Shown piece after piece: positions 33,795 to 44,950 of a stretch of 64,000 nucleotides of DNA. Numbering within the stretch: position 1 is the first letter of the stretch; each line of letters begins with the position of its first letter. The notes below the pieces were generated by a model. The model saw nothing but the letters and a program-made list of their open reading frames with translations. It had not been told where the DNA came from and did no database searches. This DNA is from Hygrophila difformis (lineage: Eukaryota; Streptophyta; Magnoliopsida; Lamiales; Acanthaceae), in NCBI GenBank assembly GCA_030278955.1, contig JAOANR010000006.1, positions 30,175,124 through 30,239,123 on the forward strand, written 5' to 3'. The position numbers were made by a program, and so were the translations under genes.

Positions 33795-34160
33795 TATAAA
33801 GAACATCGAATTATGAGCACAAAATGGGAAGAATCAAAGCGAGGGTTTTAACAAGCGAGATGGATTATGCCCATTGAAGGAGGGCCAACAATATTACTCA
33901 AGAATTAAATGATTTTTACAATCCACAAACCCTCAAGACACAAAATTATGTTGTGGTTAGCAAACACAACCTCCCAAAATCACCCACTCAACATGTCTAG
34001 CAGTTACACATAGCCCAGCTAACCCTAACAAATTCCAAGAAAACAAAAAAAGGTTCTCATGATTTGAAAACTATTCTGGCAAAAAAAAAAAAAAAAGAAA
34101 AGAACACCCACAAAATTCTATTTAATTGACAATCAGAAACCAAGATTTTCACTGGAAGCA
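33795..34160. repeat. Duplicated 3' flank of copy 2, second part
   Basis: Continues the match to the copy 1 flank (22570-22925) after the inserted DNA, including the A run near 34082. Confidence 0.7.
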
Positions 34161-34546
34161 GAAACCCAGAGAGTAGAAGGTCGACCACTACCAAGCCTGG
34201 AATAAGTTAACCCTAGAATCCAGATCCTAGAGCCGGGGAGGAGGGCGAATTTTACAGTGGACAAATGACAGGCCGAGATTGCCATTAAAGGGAATAAGGA
34301 ATCGAGAATCTTAGGTACGACTTTTATTTGGTCACTGTTTGGCTTCTGTCGAGCCAATGACCTTTTCTCCTCAAGGGAGGCTATCGGAAAATTATCAAAC
34401 CGATTACGGGTCGGGAAATCTTAGAATGCGCCCAAACTTGACTAAATTTCACTTGAATTATAATGGCAAAATCAGATACAGTGGAAAATCTACCAGTTGT
34501 TAAGAAACACGGCTGATTAACCAAAATGAGGTACCAAACTACCAGT
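34161..34546. other. Unassigned DNA
   Basis: No supported gene. A partial copy of the next LTR's end (ACCAGTTGTTAAGAAACAC, from about 34493) occurs 48 bp before the LTR itself, hinting at a nested or duplicated terminus. Confidence 0.35.
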
Positions 34547-34978
34547 TGTTGAGAAACAATGGTGGACTTGGAAAAAAGTAACCGCTAACAACTAGGCTAA
34601 ATTCTAGGGAAAACTGTAAAGGAAAGCAGTAAAGATACAAAGAATTAAATTGCATAAAGGAAATCTTGGGATGGATTGGTCTCTCTTGATTCTGAGCATG
34701 GCAACCCCTATTTATAGCCGGAGCTGTGATAACCACTCCCCGGCCAATTCCGATGAGCCGATCCCGAACCTCTGTCTTTCGGCTACCCTCGGACGCTCTC
34801 CCGACCGATTATTTCATCCTATGAACTCTTAAGCTTTTCTTCTTTCGGTTGGACTTTTGCTCGGCCCAATCGTCTGATTTAATCACTTCTCTTCCACGTT
34901 AATTGTTTGGCCTCTTCTTAGTCCATTTGTCTGGCCCAATAACTCATTTCTCGGCCCAAGGTTGTGATGGCCACAACA
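34547..34978 (-). repeat. Single LTR, minus orientation
   Basis: Starts TGTTGAGAAACAATGG and ends CCACAACA. The adjoining interior reads AAGGAGGGCATC on the minus strand, a polypurine tract, so this is the 3' LTR of a minus-strand element. The reversed TATA-like CCTATTTATAG is at about 34709. No second LTR was found to the right, so the element is truncated. Confidence 0.6.
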
Positions 34979-35229
34979 GATGCCCTCCTTACTTGGGTGT
35001 ATCTCTAACTTGAGTAAAGCCCAAGTAAATTACCCAGTTTTGCCATCGACGGTTATCTCTTCTCCCAAAAATCGGTCATCATTGCCTCTGTCACTTCTGT
35101 TTGCGTCGTTTCACTTCCCCCATTCTCAGAAGAAACCGTCTTCCTTTTACTTTATTTTTCAAATTCCCCCTTTCTTCTTCTTTACTCTTCTTTATCATGT
35201 CCACCATTTTTCGTCTCTTGTTTTTCCGA

Positions 35230-36953
35230 ATGGCACACCTTACTCTTTCTCCCTGCTCCTCAAAGATAAAAAATATTGAAGAATCCTTTGCCGATTCGAC
35301 TTCCATTCGTCTTACTGATGAAGGTTTCACCACTATCAGCCCCCTTGCCATCTCTTCGGAGGCCGACGCTTGTGTTTCTAACTTTTTTGGGGATTAACCA
35401 TCCCTCTGTTTTCGGATTATTTCTCTTCAAAGTTTTTTGCTAACCTTGGGACTTGGCCGACTGTAATCGTCGAATACACCGATTGGTACAAACGGATGCA
35501 ACCCTTTTGTGAAGCGACTTGGAAGGCTGCTGGTGTTAACCGCCTGATTAACTTGAGTGCCCAATCATTTTCCTCCGATTATCGGCCCATTCAAGCGCTC
35601 TTGTGTTTCTGGAATGCTTCTGTAAACTGTTTCTGCTTTCCGTGGGTATGATGACCCCCACCATTCAAGACGTCAAGTTGCTCCTCGATTTGCCCTCTCT
35701 TGGAACCTCTATTCTAGGCGTTTCTGGTTGCGATAAACCGTCCAAGAGTACCACCGGCTTTCAGTCTAAGCTCACTTAAACCAACTGGATTAAGCAATAC
35801 AGTAGTGATTCTCCTAATTGTAAACATCCAGAACCTCTAGCCTTTATGATGTGTTTTCTTAGCAGATATTTCTGGTGTGCTCCTGTCAAATCTGTTGTTC
35901 TTGAGGCTTATCCTTTAGCTTTTAAGATTGTTGCTAAGGATCGTCTATCCCTTGCTGACTATTTTCTTGCTCACCTATATGCTGGCATTTCGACTCAGGT
36001 GAAAGGTTGGGCGGATGGTCACTTGGACAGGTCCCGTGGCCCCCTTTGGTTTCTTCACCTATGGTTGGTTTGGCATTTCCAGGATGTTCCGGGTCTCGGA
36101 TCTCGAGAGTTTATTAAGGAACTTCCTTCGAACAACGATCTCCTTGGGGTTTGTCTCCCTGACATGACCATTACCCAATGGATTTGCTACTTCATGAGTA
36201 GATTGTCTGCTACTTCTTTCTCCGATTGTCCCTATACTGGTGCCCTTAACAGCTGGATTTCAGCCATTAACACTCCTCCCTTTGGTACACCTTTACAGAA
36301 ATCGATTGCCCAGGTTTGGAACGCCTGTATTGTGCCTCGTTGTATCTTCGTCTGCTCTTCGGCGATACCTTCCAATAATTCTATTCTTTCTGAAGTTTAC
36401 AATCCTCACCTGGTCAGCCGACAGTTTGGTTTTGCCCAGGACGTGGTCCTTGCGTTGCATGGGGATCCAGACAGGTATCACAAGGAATACAAGGGAATTG
36501 GCCCGTCCGAAAGTCGATAATCCTGCCGAGCTTGGGCCGTCTGAATTCATGACTTTGAAGTTCGTTCCTTCGACATTAGTCCTGGCTTGTCGACCAAACG
36601 TTTCAATGATTGGTGGGGTAAAGTTTTACTTCATGCTCGCTTTGACATTGACTTACCTGCTCACCTCGTTGCCCATGGTTTTCCAGGATGTTTCTTTCTC
36701 TTCTTTTCTTCTTTATATTGAATCGTCTCCTGATCATTTTGGTTCTGGTTAGGAGGGTGAGCTTTTAACTTCTTCATTTAATGGGCTTCCTTTTTTCCGC
36801 TTTGTAGGGATTACAACTCAGAGGGGTATCTCTATTCATTTACCCCGTTCAACCGTTTCATCCTCCACGGGTATTCCTGCCTCTATCGGGCGAAAGCGTA
36901 CTGTTCCCAGCTCAAATAGGACGGACCAAAAAAGGAAAGTGAAACAGAATTAG
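35230..36953 (+). pseudogene. Plant mobile domain (PMD) protein, broken, antisense to the adjacent LTR
   Basis: Pieces in the plus frames match the plant mobile domain (aminotransferase-like) family: an N-terminus MAHLTLSPCSSKIKNIEESF at 35230, then WKAAGVNRLINLSAQSFSSD, MMTPTIQDVKLLLDLPSLG, and the long open part 35846-36520 (FWCAPVKSVVLEAYPLAFKI, LADYFLAHLYAGISTQVKGW). A WWGKVLLHARFDIDL-like piece and a basic C-terminus (KRTVPSS, DQKRKVK) end at a TAG at 36951-36953. Several frameshifts and stops (near 35395, 35640, 35777, 36520) break it. Cellular relatives MAIN and MAIL1 act in transposon silencing and genome stability; many others are transposon-borne. The plus orientation opposes the LTR at 34547-34978. 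Confidence 0.65.
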
Positions 36954-37393
36954 TAGGACGGCTAGTAATAGTATATGGATAAATAACAACTTATAATAGT
37001 AACCCGAAACAAACCATAGTAAAATGGAAAATGGAAAGGAGCACAAAAGTGGTGTTGAAGGGCAAATTGGTACTTAGGAAATTAGCTTAATCCCCAATTA
37101 GGAAATGGGAATTACAAAGAATAATGGGTCCTACAACCCTAATTCTAACCCTAAGTCCCTAACCTAAACCTACGCCTAAGCATAGGCATGGCCATGAGGG
37201 GGACAAATTTGAGCAATTGTAGGCCCATGTGTTGATTCACACGACAATATTCATTGAAATTATTGAAACTCCAAAAAGCTATCTTTGACCCCTCTTCTCT
37301 TCCTCTTTCTCTCACACACGCACTCTTTTTAGTCTTGTTCCCCCCCTATCTTTCTCTCTATATGCATATTACTTCTACATACACACAGTGCCA
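36954..37393. other. Unassigned DNA
   Basis: Contains CCTAACC-type words near 37136-37170 and a CT-rich run near 37290-37330. No gene seen. Confidence 0.4.
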
Positions 37394-37401
37394 GCAGCAG
37401 T
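37394..37401. repeat. 8-bp target-site duplication, left
   Basis: GCAGCAGT, identical to 37926-37933. Confidence 0.85.
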
Positions 37402-37925
37402 TAGGGATGGAAACGGTATGGATACGGTCGGATAGTGTCGGATACGGATATTATCCATATTTTTTTTGTCGAATTCGGTATCGAATACGGATGGGCCGGA
37501 TACGAATACGGTTTCGGATATTTCGGATTACGGATACGGTACGGATACAGGACGGATATATGACGGATACGGATTCAATCGGATACAGATTATCGGATAA
37601 TTTTTTATAATCTTTTTTGAAAATTTGATATTTTTTATAATTATTAATCATTTTTAATTATTAAATAATAATATATTAATATATTCGGATATCCATATTT
37701 AAAATCCGGATAATATCCTATCAATTTTCGGATACGGTCGGATATTCTCGGATACTGTTAGATATTTTCGGATACGGATACGAATGCGAATATTAAAATA
37801 CGGATTCGGATTCGGATACGAATATTGAAATATCCGTCCGGATAGTCAAAAACGGATTCGGATTCGAATATAATCGGATACGGCATCGGATCGATCGGAT
37901 ATTTACCGTACCGCTTTCACCCCTA
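37402..37925. mobile_element. hAT-like non-autonomous element filled with CGGATA repeats
   Basis: Ends TAGGGATGGAAACGG and CCGCTTTCACCCCTA are inverted repeats with few mismatches, with a perfect 8-bp duplication GCAGCAGT outside. Most of the 524-bp interior is degenerate repetition of CGGATA, GGATACGG and reverse-complement forms. No transposase frame. Confidence 0.85.
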
Positions 37926-37933
37926 GCAGCAGT

Positions 37934-39195
37934 ACATCTTACATGCCCAATCCAGTGTACAAGAATCAATTTTTATCTAGTGGGAGACGACTACATTGGT
38001 AATGGGGTAGGCCCACTTCCCAGTTATCTACCCAACCCCTCTCATTTTTCTGCTTCGACATTCTCAAATTCATTTCATTCCCTTTCTCTGCTTTTCTTGC
38101 ATCATCAGTTCATCACCACTCCCACCTAGTATTCTCATTTTTCGCTACACCCAAAAAACTGCAAAAGGGATTCATCTCCCACCCCTCTATGCACCTCCAG
38201 TTGCTGTTAAGTTTTCTTTTTTATGTAATTTAATTTCTTCAATTGCCAGAAGAAGCACTCCAATCTTTGTGGTTTTTAACTGATCATATGTTCTGCTTGG
38301 TGGGTTGCGGTTAAATTCAACCTCTACCCTTACTGAACCAATTTTTAATCTTTCAGGCATTGTGCTTTTTATGGGGATTCAATGGATCCTTCCTGGTAGG
38401 GTTGTGGAGTAAGAGGTGGGTCATTGTTAATATCTGTATGCTTTTCTTGGACCCATTGAGTTCTTCCAGCTGTTCTTTGATCATGGATTCATTTTCCCTT
38501 ATCTGTTTTATAGCTGTGGTTGTGCTTAATGGTGAGGAGCGTTTGTTTGAGCACTTCAACTTCATCTTCTTTAGCGCTACTATAAGTTAATTCAGTTTCT
38601 TTGTTCATTTTAGTTTCAATTTGAAGCTTAAAAGTGAGAATACTTTTGAAGTCAAATTTTCCATAGAGAACTGTAAGATAATCAGTTCTTTATATGCTTG
38701 TATGATGATCTTTCTCTGCATCCATTTATGTATCTGTATCTTTACACTTATTGTTCAATAGAATAAACAAGTTCATGCACTCCTTTATATCTATCTGCCT
38801 ACTTGGATGTCGTTTTCGAATCTATACTTGACTTGTTACCTACTGCTGAGTTTTGATCCTAGAGTCCTTCTGTTTTGACTATAAACTTGGTGCCCTTCTG
38901 CGTAAACTACTTGTGTGCTACTTTTTAAAACTTTTGTTCTCACTGGTCTATCACGCGACTAACTTATAGATGCGGAACAATTTCAGGCGGTGTTGTTTGA
39001 TATGAGTTTTGGAGGGGCAGTCTGCATTGTCTTGAGGTGCTGAGGGATGTTATTGTCTTTCTGATCTCGATGTACAGTCTATGTTGAACCGATGGCCTCA
39101 ACGTTATATGTCAAGAGTTACGTTCTACCAAACTAGTACATAGGAAGACTAATGAAGGGCATACATTAGGAGGAGATTCTCTTGGGGCTGCATCC
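37934..39195 (+). promoter_or_regulatory. Upstream and 5'-UTR region of the D6PK-like kinase gene
   Basis: CT-rich sequence near 38040-38120 is typical of plant 5' UTRs. A good 3' splice site (CAATTTCAG, ending at 38986) precedes the exon that holds the coding start, so a 5'-UTR intron is likely. Another possible acceptor (TTTAATCTTTCAG) ends near 38356. Exact exon ends cannot be fixed from sequence alone. Confidence 0.5.
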
Positions 39196-41083
39196 ATGTT
39201 GGGAAATGCACAAAAGCTGGAACCTGCCAGACAAGAATTGCATAGTAGGGATGTTGAAAATGGTGTCTCTAAACACTCTGTGGTAGAAGCCACAAGAGAA
39301 GTGAAAGTAAATAACCATATGCAAAAGGGATCTGTTGGTTTGTTGGGTGGCAAGTTGGGTTCAGGCTTACATTTGAGTAATTCCAAGGCAATGTCTGCAT
39401 CTGAAAATGGAAACGCCAAGGATATTGCAAAATCTGGTGAAGTAATAAGTAATGGAGGGAATTTGATTACAAAGACAGGAGGGGTAAGCGCCAAGATTAG
39501 TGATCGGGCTGATTATGGCGAGAGTGGGATAAGCAGCTTATGTAGAGGCAGCACGAGCTCTGACATAAGCGATGAAAGTAGTTGCAGCAGTTTCAGTACC
39601 AGCGTTAGCAAACCACATAAAGCAAACGACCTACGTTGGGAAGCAATACAGGTTGTTCGTACAAAGGAGGGGGCTTTGGATCTGAGGCACTTCAGGTTGC
39701 TGAAGAAGCTGGGCTGTGGTGACATTGGAAGCGTTTACCTGTCGGAATTATGTGGCACCAAGTGTTATTTTGCGATGAAGGTCATGGATAAAGCTTCACT
39801 AGCCAGTCGGAAGAAACTTCTGCGCGCCCAGACAGAAAGAGAGATACTGCAATCCCTGGATCATCCTTTCCTTCCAACGCTCTATACCCATTTCGAAACT
39901 GAAAAGTTTTCTTGTTTGGTGATGGAGTTCTGTCCTGGAGGTGACCTGCACACTCTCCGCCAGAGGCAACGGGGAAAACATTTTTCCGAGCAGGCTGTGA
40001 AGTATGATAATTGATATGCTATTTTAGCTCATGTCTAGGTTGGGACAATGTTGCAATTGACAGCACAACTCTTACATTGTAGAATATACGACTACAAGAG
40101 TAGTGGTATCGAGTGCAAGATTTACCGAACTGATTTTCTATGGTGACAAATGTTAAAATGATTTCATTTGTGTTCTCAACTGCAGGTTTTATGTAGCGGA
40201 GATCCTTCTTGCCCTAGAGTACCTCCACATGCTTGGAATTGTCTACCGTGACCTAAAGCCCGAAAACGTCCTTGTAAGGCAAGACGGGCACATAATGCTA
40301 TTCGATTTTGATCTTTCGCTTCGCTGTGCAGTGAGCCCTACCTTGATCAAATCATCTTCCCTCGAGGCAGAGCCTCTACGTAAAAGCACCGTGTACTGCG
40401 CCCAGCCTGCCTGCATCGAGCCATCTTGCATCCAGCCATCATGTATAATGCCAACCACATGTTTCGCCCCACGTCTCTTCTCAAGCAAGCCAAGAAAAGA
40501 TCGAAAATTCAAAAACGAACCGGGCAACCAAGTCACCCCGCTGCCAGAGCTCATTGCTGAGCCCACAGAAGCACGGTCCATGTCATTCGTGGGCACCCAT
40601 GAGTACTTGGCTCCAGAAATCATCAAGGGAGAAAGGCATGGCAGTGCTGTCGACTGGTGGACTTTCGGAATATTCCTATACGAGTTACTCTTCGCCAAGA
40701 CCCCATTCAAAGGATCAGGGAATCGAGCCACTCTCTTCAACGTGGTAGGCCAACCCCTGCGGTTCCCTGATTCACCGGTGGTCAGCTTCGCTGCCAGGGA
40801 CCTCATCAGAGGGTTACTAGTGAAGGAGCCACAGAACAGATTGGCGTATAAACGCGGAGCAACAAAGATCAAGCAGCACCCTTTTTTCGAGGGAGTGAAT
40901 TGGGCACTTATCCGGTGCGCTAGCCCTCCAGAGGTCCCGAGGCCAGTCGAGTTTGATCGAATCTGCACCGCCGCCGGTCCTCCTCCGCCTCCATTAGGAA
41001 CTGCTGGACATAATAAAGTTGCCCCTGCTGCAGTTCCGACGCAGCAGAAGGCGGATAATTATCTGGAATTTGATTTCTTTTAG
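39196..41083 (+). CDS. D6PKL: AGC VIII protein kinase, D6PK/PVPK-1 group
   Basis: Two exons, 39196-40001 and 40186-41083, give 567 residues. The Ser-rich N-terminus (to about 150) is followed by the kinase domain: glycine loop [10 protein letters not shown] near 171, catalytic Lys in FAMKVM near 195, YRDLKPEN near 290, and FDFDLS near 308, where DFD replaces DFG, the mark of plant AGC VIII kinases. The long insertion ([12 protein letters not shown], basic PRKDRKFK) comes before [10 protein letters not shown] near 405. The C-terminus NYLEFDFF fits the PDK1-binding hydrophobic motif. D6PK-type kinases act at the plasma membrane and phosphorylate PIN auxin exporters; the basic part of the insertion helps membrane binding. 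All catalytic residues are present, so it looks functional. The start is uncertain: an ATG in good context at 39092 lies in another frame. Confidence 0.9.
40002..40185 (+). other. Intron of the D6PK-like gene
   Basis: 184 bp, GTATGATAAT to CAACTGCAG. It splits the Lys codon of AVKFY, the usual intron place inside the kinase domain of this family. Confidence 0.9.
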
Positions 41084-41378
41084 GGGCTGTATGGTTTTGT
41101 TATGTCATGTGGTTGGAAGAAAAAGTAAAAGGAGAAGGGAGGTGAAGGGAAGGAGTAATGATCGTGTGATTGTTTGAAGAGTTGTAGTAGTTAGTATATG
41201 AGATGGCTGTTATGATGATGAGTTTGTTGTATTTTCAGACAATGAAAATGTTAGTGATGTTATCTTATGAAGTAAATATTATTAGGGCAGTAGTTCTGAC
41301 TCAGATTCTAGAGCATTTATATGCAACGGGGGAATCAAATGGCGGGGCAAAATTGAAAGCAAGAAAATCCAAAACATT

Positions 41379-41404
41379 TGCGGTGAGCGTGGATCGAACA
41401 CGCT

Positions 41405-41446
<42 letters not shown>

Positions 41447-41451
41447 CCCGC
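41379..41451 (-). tRNA. tRNA-Phe: tRNA-Phe (GAA)
   Basis: Minus strand, 73 nt, no intron. It starts GCGGGGATAGCTCAGTTGGG, has anticodon loop ACTGAAGAT with anticodon GAA, T-arm GCGTGTTCGATCCACGC and ends CACCGCA without encoded CCA, as in eukaryotes. It matches my recollection of plant nuclear tRNA-Phe except for one base before the T-stem. A run of T follows only weakly (TTTTGGATTTTC). Confidence 0.95.
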
Positions 41452-41767
41452 AGATGTTATTCAAAATTCATTTTAATATATAGAAACTAAAACTAAAGGG
41501 AGAGAATTTTCTTTAAAGTAAACTACTAGTTGCATTAGGTTTATCCGAAAACATATTTTTTAGATAAAATTTCAAAATTACTTTTAGATGCATTTCACGA
41601 ATTTCTGGGTTTAATTATTTGTTTGGTAGACAAAAATGAAATAATTTCGAATTTAAGCTCAGTTTGGCAAGCTCAAGTTAGGCTCGTTCATTCAAACTTA
41701 AGTCATAGCCTATTTATTAAATGCTTTATCCTGTGGAGAGACAACTTGAATGAAAATAAAATACTAA

Positions 41768-42151
41768 GGTATGTTCTGCACGCAGCTTTTGGGAGCTCTT
41801 GGTAGTTTTAGCTTTTATTTCAAAATAAAAGTCCCGTTCTGCACACTAGCTTTTGGTAGCTTTTGGGAGCTTTTGGAAGCTTCTTTTTAGAAGCTACCTG
41901 TAGTAGCGTTAAAAAATAAGCTAGAAGCTTATTTTTGAGCAATCACAATTTTAACCCAATAACCAACCCGCTACTCAATAGTCTACATAAATATTTGTCC
42001 TTTTATGTCATTTCATATATTTTTTCACAGCTACAGCTAGTTGTATAAAACACTTAAATAGAACTGACAGCTACAGCTCCCACAGCTCCTTACAACTCCA
42101 GCTCCCTATAGCTCCAGCTTGCAACTACAGCTCTGCGTGCAGAACATACCC
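41768..42151. mobile_element. TIR MITE, 384 bp, Harbinger-like target
   Basis: Ends GGTATGTTCTGCACGCAG and CTGCGTGCAGAACATACCC are inverted repeats; TAA lies on both sides (41765-41767 and 42152-42154). Subterminal AGCTTTTGGGAGCT-type repeats are mirrored by AGCTCC repeats at the other end. Confidence 0.75.
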
Positions 42152-42189
42152 TAAATAGCCAAATAGAACAAAATTTGTGGTGCGCATGG

Positions 42190-42242
42190 CTCAGACAAAT
42201 GACCTTAAATCCGACGCTCTTCCAACTAGATTAACCCGTACA
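42190..42242 (-). pseudogene. tRNA-like fragment (5' half)
   Basis: Minus strand TAGTTGGAAGAGCGTCGGAT resembles the D-arm and anticodon 5' strand of many tRNAs, but the anticodon stem does not pair and the T-arm is absent. Confidence 0.3.
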
Positions 42243-42564
42243 TATTTGGGATGTTTGGGAGTGAGCGGATGTACTAGCGGGTAGCAGATTCAGAGAGAGA
42301 ACTATGAGACAATCTGTTATTTGAATCTGTTATCTGTTATCGGGTCCGCAAAAATCTCCATTGTGTATATTGTGAAAATATTAGTAGTATTTTATGTGTT
42401 TCCTTCATATAGAAATAAGGTTATTCCATTATCGGAGACTTTTGAGTTTTGACTGCATCATATGTATCCACATTTATAATAGTATTATTTTAAAGATAAA
42501 ATTGAAAAACATATTTGTAGGTGCATTTTAAAAATTGCTAGATTCAATTATTTATTTGATCGAC

Positions 42565-42690
42565 GGGATGAGAACTTGGCCTAGTGATCAAATTTACTGA
42601 CTTTCAACTTTATGGTTAGGAGTTCGATTTCCCATCCGATCCCTTATCCCTCTCCTTTAAATATTGATATTCGAGTGTCAATATTTAAAG
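42565..42690 (+). mobile_element. tRNA-derived SINE-like sequence
   Basis: An A-box-like TTGGCCTAGTGATC (near 42574) and a B-box-like GGAGTTCGATTTCC (near 42617) are spaced as in plant SINEs. The end TCGAGTGT also occurs in the next entry. No clear target duplication or T/A tail. Confidence 0.4.
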
Positions 42691-42839
42691 AAAGAAATAT
42701 ATTTGATAGAAAACACGACTGTACTATAAATACCCAAATTGGACCGAAGACTTTTGAAACATTAAAATTCGGGCATCACATATGGCTCTATCTGTTAATA
42801 TAAGGTTGTGTTTTGGAACTATGAATTTAAGATGGAATT

Positions 42840-42960
42840 ATGATTGTGGTTCGATATCCCATCACATTTATCCCTTTGTAATTTGTGTGATTTGGGCTCT
42901 CACACAACTTTGCCAATACTCGAGTGTAAAAAAAATAAAATAAAATAAAAAAAAATTAAA
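42840..42960 (+). mobile_element. SINE-like 3' part with A-rich tail
   Basis: B-box-like GTGGTTCGATATCCC near 42846, then TCGAGTGT and an A-rich run at about 42929-42960. The A box is missing. Confidence 0.35.
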
Positions 42961-44230
42961 TTAAATTTTTAAAAAATTTAAATGAATTGAAATCCTCCTC
43001 AAATTCAAATTCATCGGTCCAAATATATGTACCCTAAATTGATTTGAATAATCTAATTGGAAACGTTCATTTTTCTTTCTATTCTTATTCCTTGTGGAAT
43101 TTATTAGTGGATTTACATCAAGCTCGAAACTGTAAAGCTTATTTTTGATGATTTTATCAATGTATGATTGGTTCTTTCACATGACAGTATTAAGTTGTTG
43201 AATGAAATAACACAGCAAATGGAAAGGTTCTTGTAACTTTTTCATCATCCATATCTTAAATTTTGAGATCCTTTTTAATTAAAACGAATTAAAAAAAAAA
43301 AAGAACAAAAATACACACACCCATACAAAATTTACAAATTTGGAACCAATTATTATATATAAGATGAATTCATAAATTCCAAAACTCATTTGATCCAAAA
43401 CATTATGGAATGTCCATTTTCATAACTATGGATTAATTGAAATACACATGGCATTTATATTAAACACATCGCATAACATGCAATATGAAATTTTATTAAA
43501 AACGATTACTATGATCATCAATAAGTAGAACAACTAAACTCAACAATGTGTGACCAAGTTTAAATGCTTCACACCCCAAAATCTCTTATTGTTTCTAAAA
43601 TATTCAAAAACCATCATTTGCTTTTTTGAAAATTTCTTAGGATAGAATACTGCTACAAGTTTACAACAACGACAAAATACTAAAATCTACAATTACAAAT
43701 CTTGAAAAAATTCTCACTATCTTCCTAATCTACCATATCAAAACCAAGTAGTAATAAGAAGATAATAATTGAATACAAAATCGAGTTCAAAATGTACTAA
43801 TTACTTAATTTATCATTTCAAATCAAACAAATATATAGTATGTTACCCTAACCGCGAGAACAACTCTCAAACATGAATCTAGAAGGACAATGTGAAGAAT
43901 GAGAATTTCTATTGAATCCAGTATTAATGCATGCCAACAAAAAAAAGAGGGAAATGAAGAATAGCTCTTAAACGAAAATCTGGAAAAAGCAATCCAATAG
44001 GATTAAATTTGATAAATCTATATCATTTAAATGAATTTGGCTAAATTTAACTTATTAATTATAAAACTCCATATATAGTTTCCTTAAATTTGCTATTTCG
44101 AGTGGCTCGGCGGATGGCTTCTTAGGGGCGATGCGCACATGGAGCTCCGATCCTTGGGGTTGCATGAAGATGAAGATCAAGATAAAGTCGCGCGAAAACA
44201 ATATTAATAAAAGTGAAGCACCAAGTAATA
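42961..44230. other. AT-rich intergenic DNA
   Basis: No gene, terminal repeat or RNA feature recognised. Confidence 0.5.
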
Positions 44231-44232
44231 TA

Positions 44233-44491
44233 CACCCTCCATTTGTTAAAAATTGTAACAATTGCATAGTTGTTATTATTCACTAAGTAACTTTGATTCA
44301 AATTTTTAACACAGTTATACAAGATAAAACATAGTCAAGTGAGATCTTGTTAGATTCGTCTAATCACGTAGTTTTATAATATCAAATTTTTATAATTTTT
44401 ACTTTTACACAATTTGAGATATTAAGCATTAAAAATGTGCATTGGATAATGTGAAATGCAGGAATGTTAAATTTTTGAAAAACGGAGGGAG
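44233..44491. mobile_element. Stowaway MITE, 259 bp
   Basis: TIR-like ends CACCCTCCATTTG and AAACGGAGGGAG, TA on both sides. Same family and same length as the MITE at 51657-51915, in opposite orientation (shared GATCTTGTTAGATTCGTC). Confidence 0.85.
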
Positions 44492-44493
44492 TA

Positions 44494-44830
44494 TATCAAT
44501 CAAAGCACCCTTCTTCATATCTACAAATATGAATTAATACTTAGATGTGTATGCGGAAATGAGATTTTCTTTTAAGGATAGATATATTAATTAGCCTAAT
44601 GACTTTATTAATTACATCTAACATATGATGATATATTAATCAATAGTTTTCCTTTGCTCAAATTTAGTTAATAATAATAATAATAACTATTATTACTACA
44701 TTGTAATTAGCATTTTGCAATGTATGTATCTTTATAGTTAATGTATTTTATATATCATCTTTATAATCTGATTGATTACTGTTGGATTTAGTAGTGTAAT
44801 TGGGCAAGTTATTGTTTCTATATTTTTTTT
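44494..44830. other. AT-rich intergenic DNA
   Basis: Nothing recognised apart from a short AAT run near 44671-44685. Confidence 0.4.
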
Positions 44831-44950
44831 ATTTTATTTTTTTCGATAAAAGGGAAGGCGGAAGCCTTTATTAAAAAACTTGCATGTAGAGCTGAATACA
44901 TTCCACAATTGTCAGTCAAGAATATAATCCGGCGGGGCGGGTGGGTTAAA
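44831..44950 (-). mobile_element. LINE 3' tail fragment
   Basis: Minus strand reads AATAAAGGCTTCCGCCTTCC then TTTTATCGAAAAAAATAAA, the typical 3' terminus of plant LINEs. Only the last 100 bp or so remains. Confidence 0.45.

Noticed and set aside
40243..40968. 241-codon minus ORF opposite kinase exon 2
   Set aside because: Antisense of a clearly conserved kinase exon.
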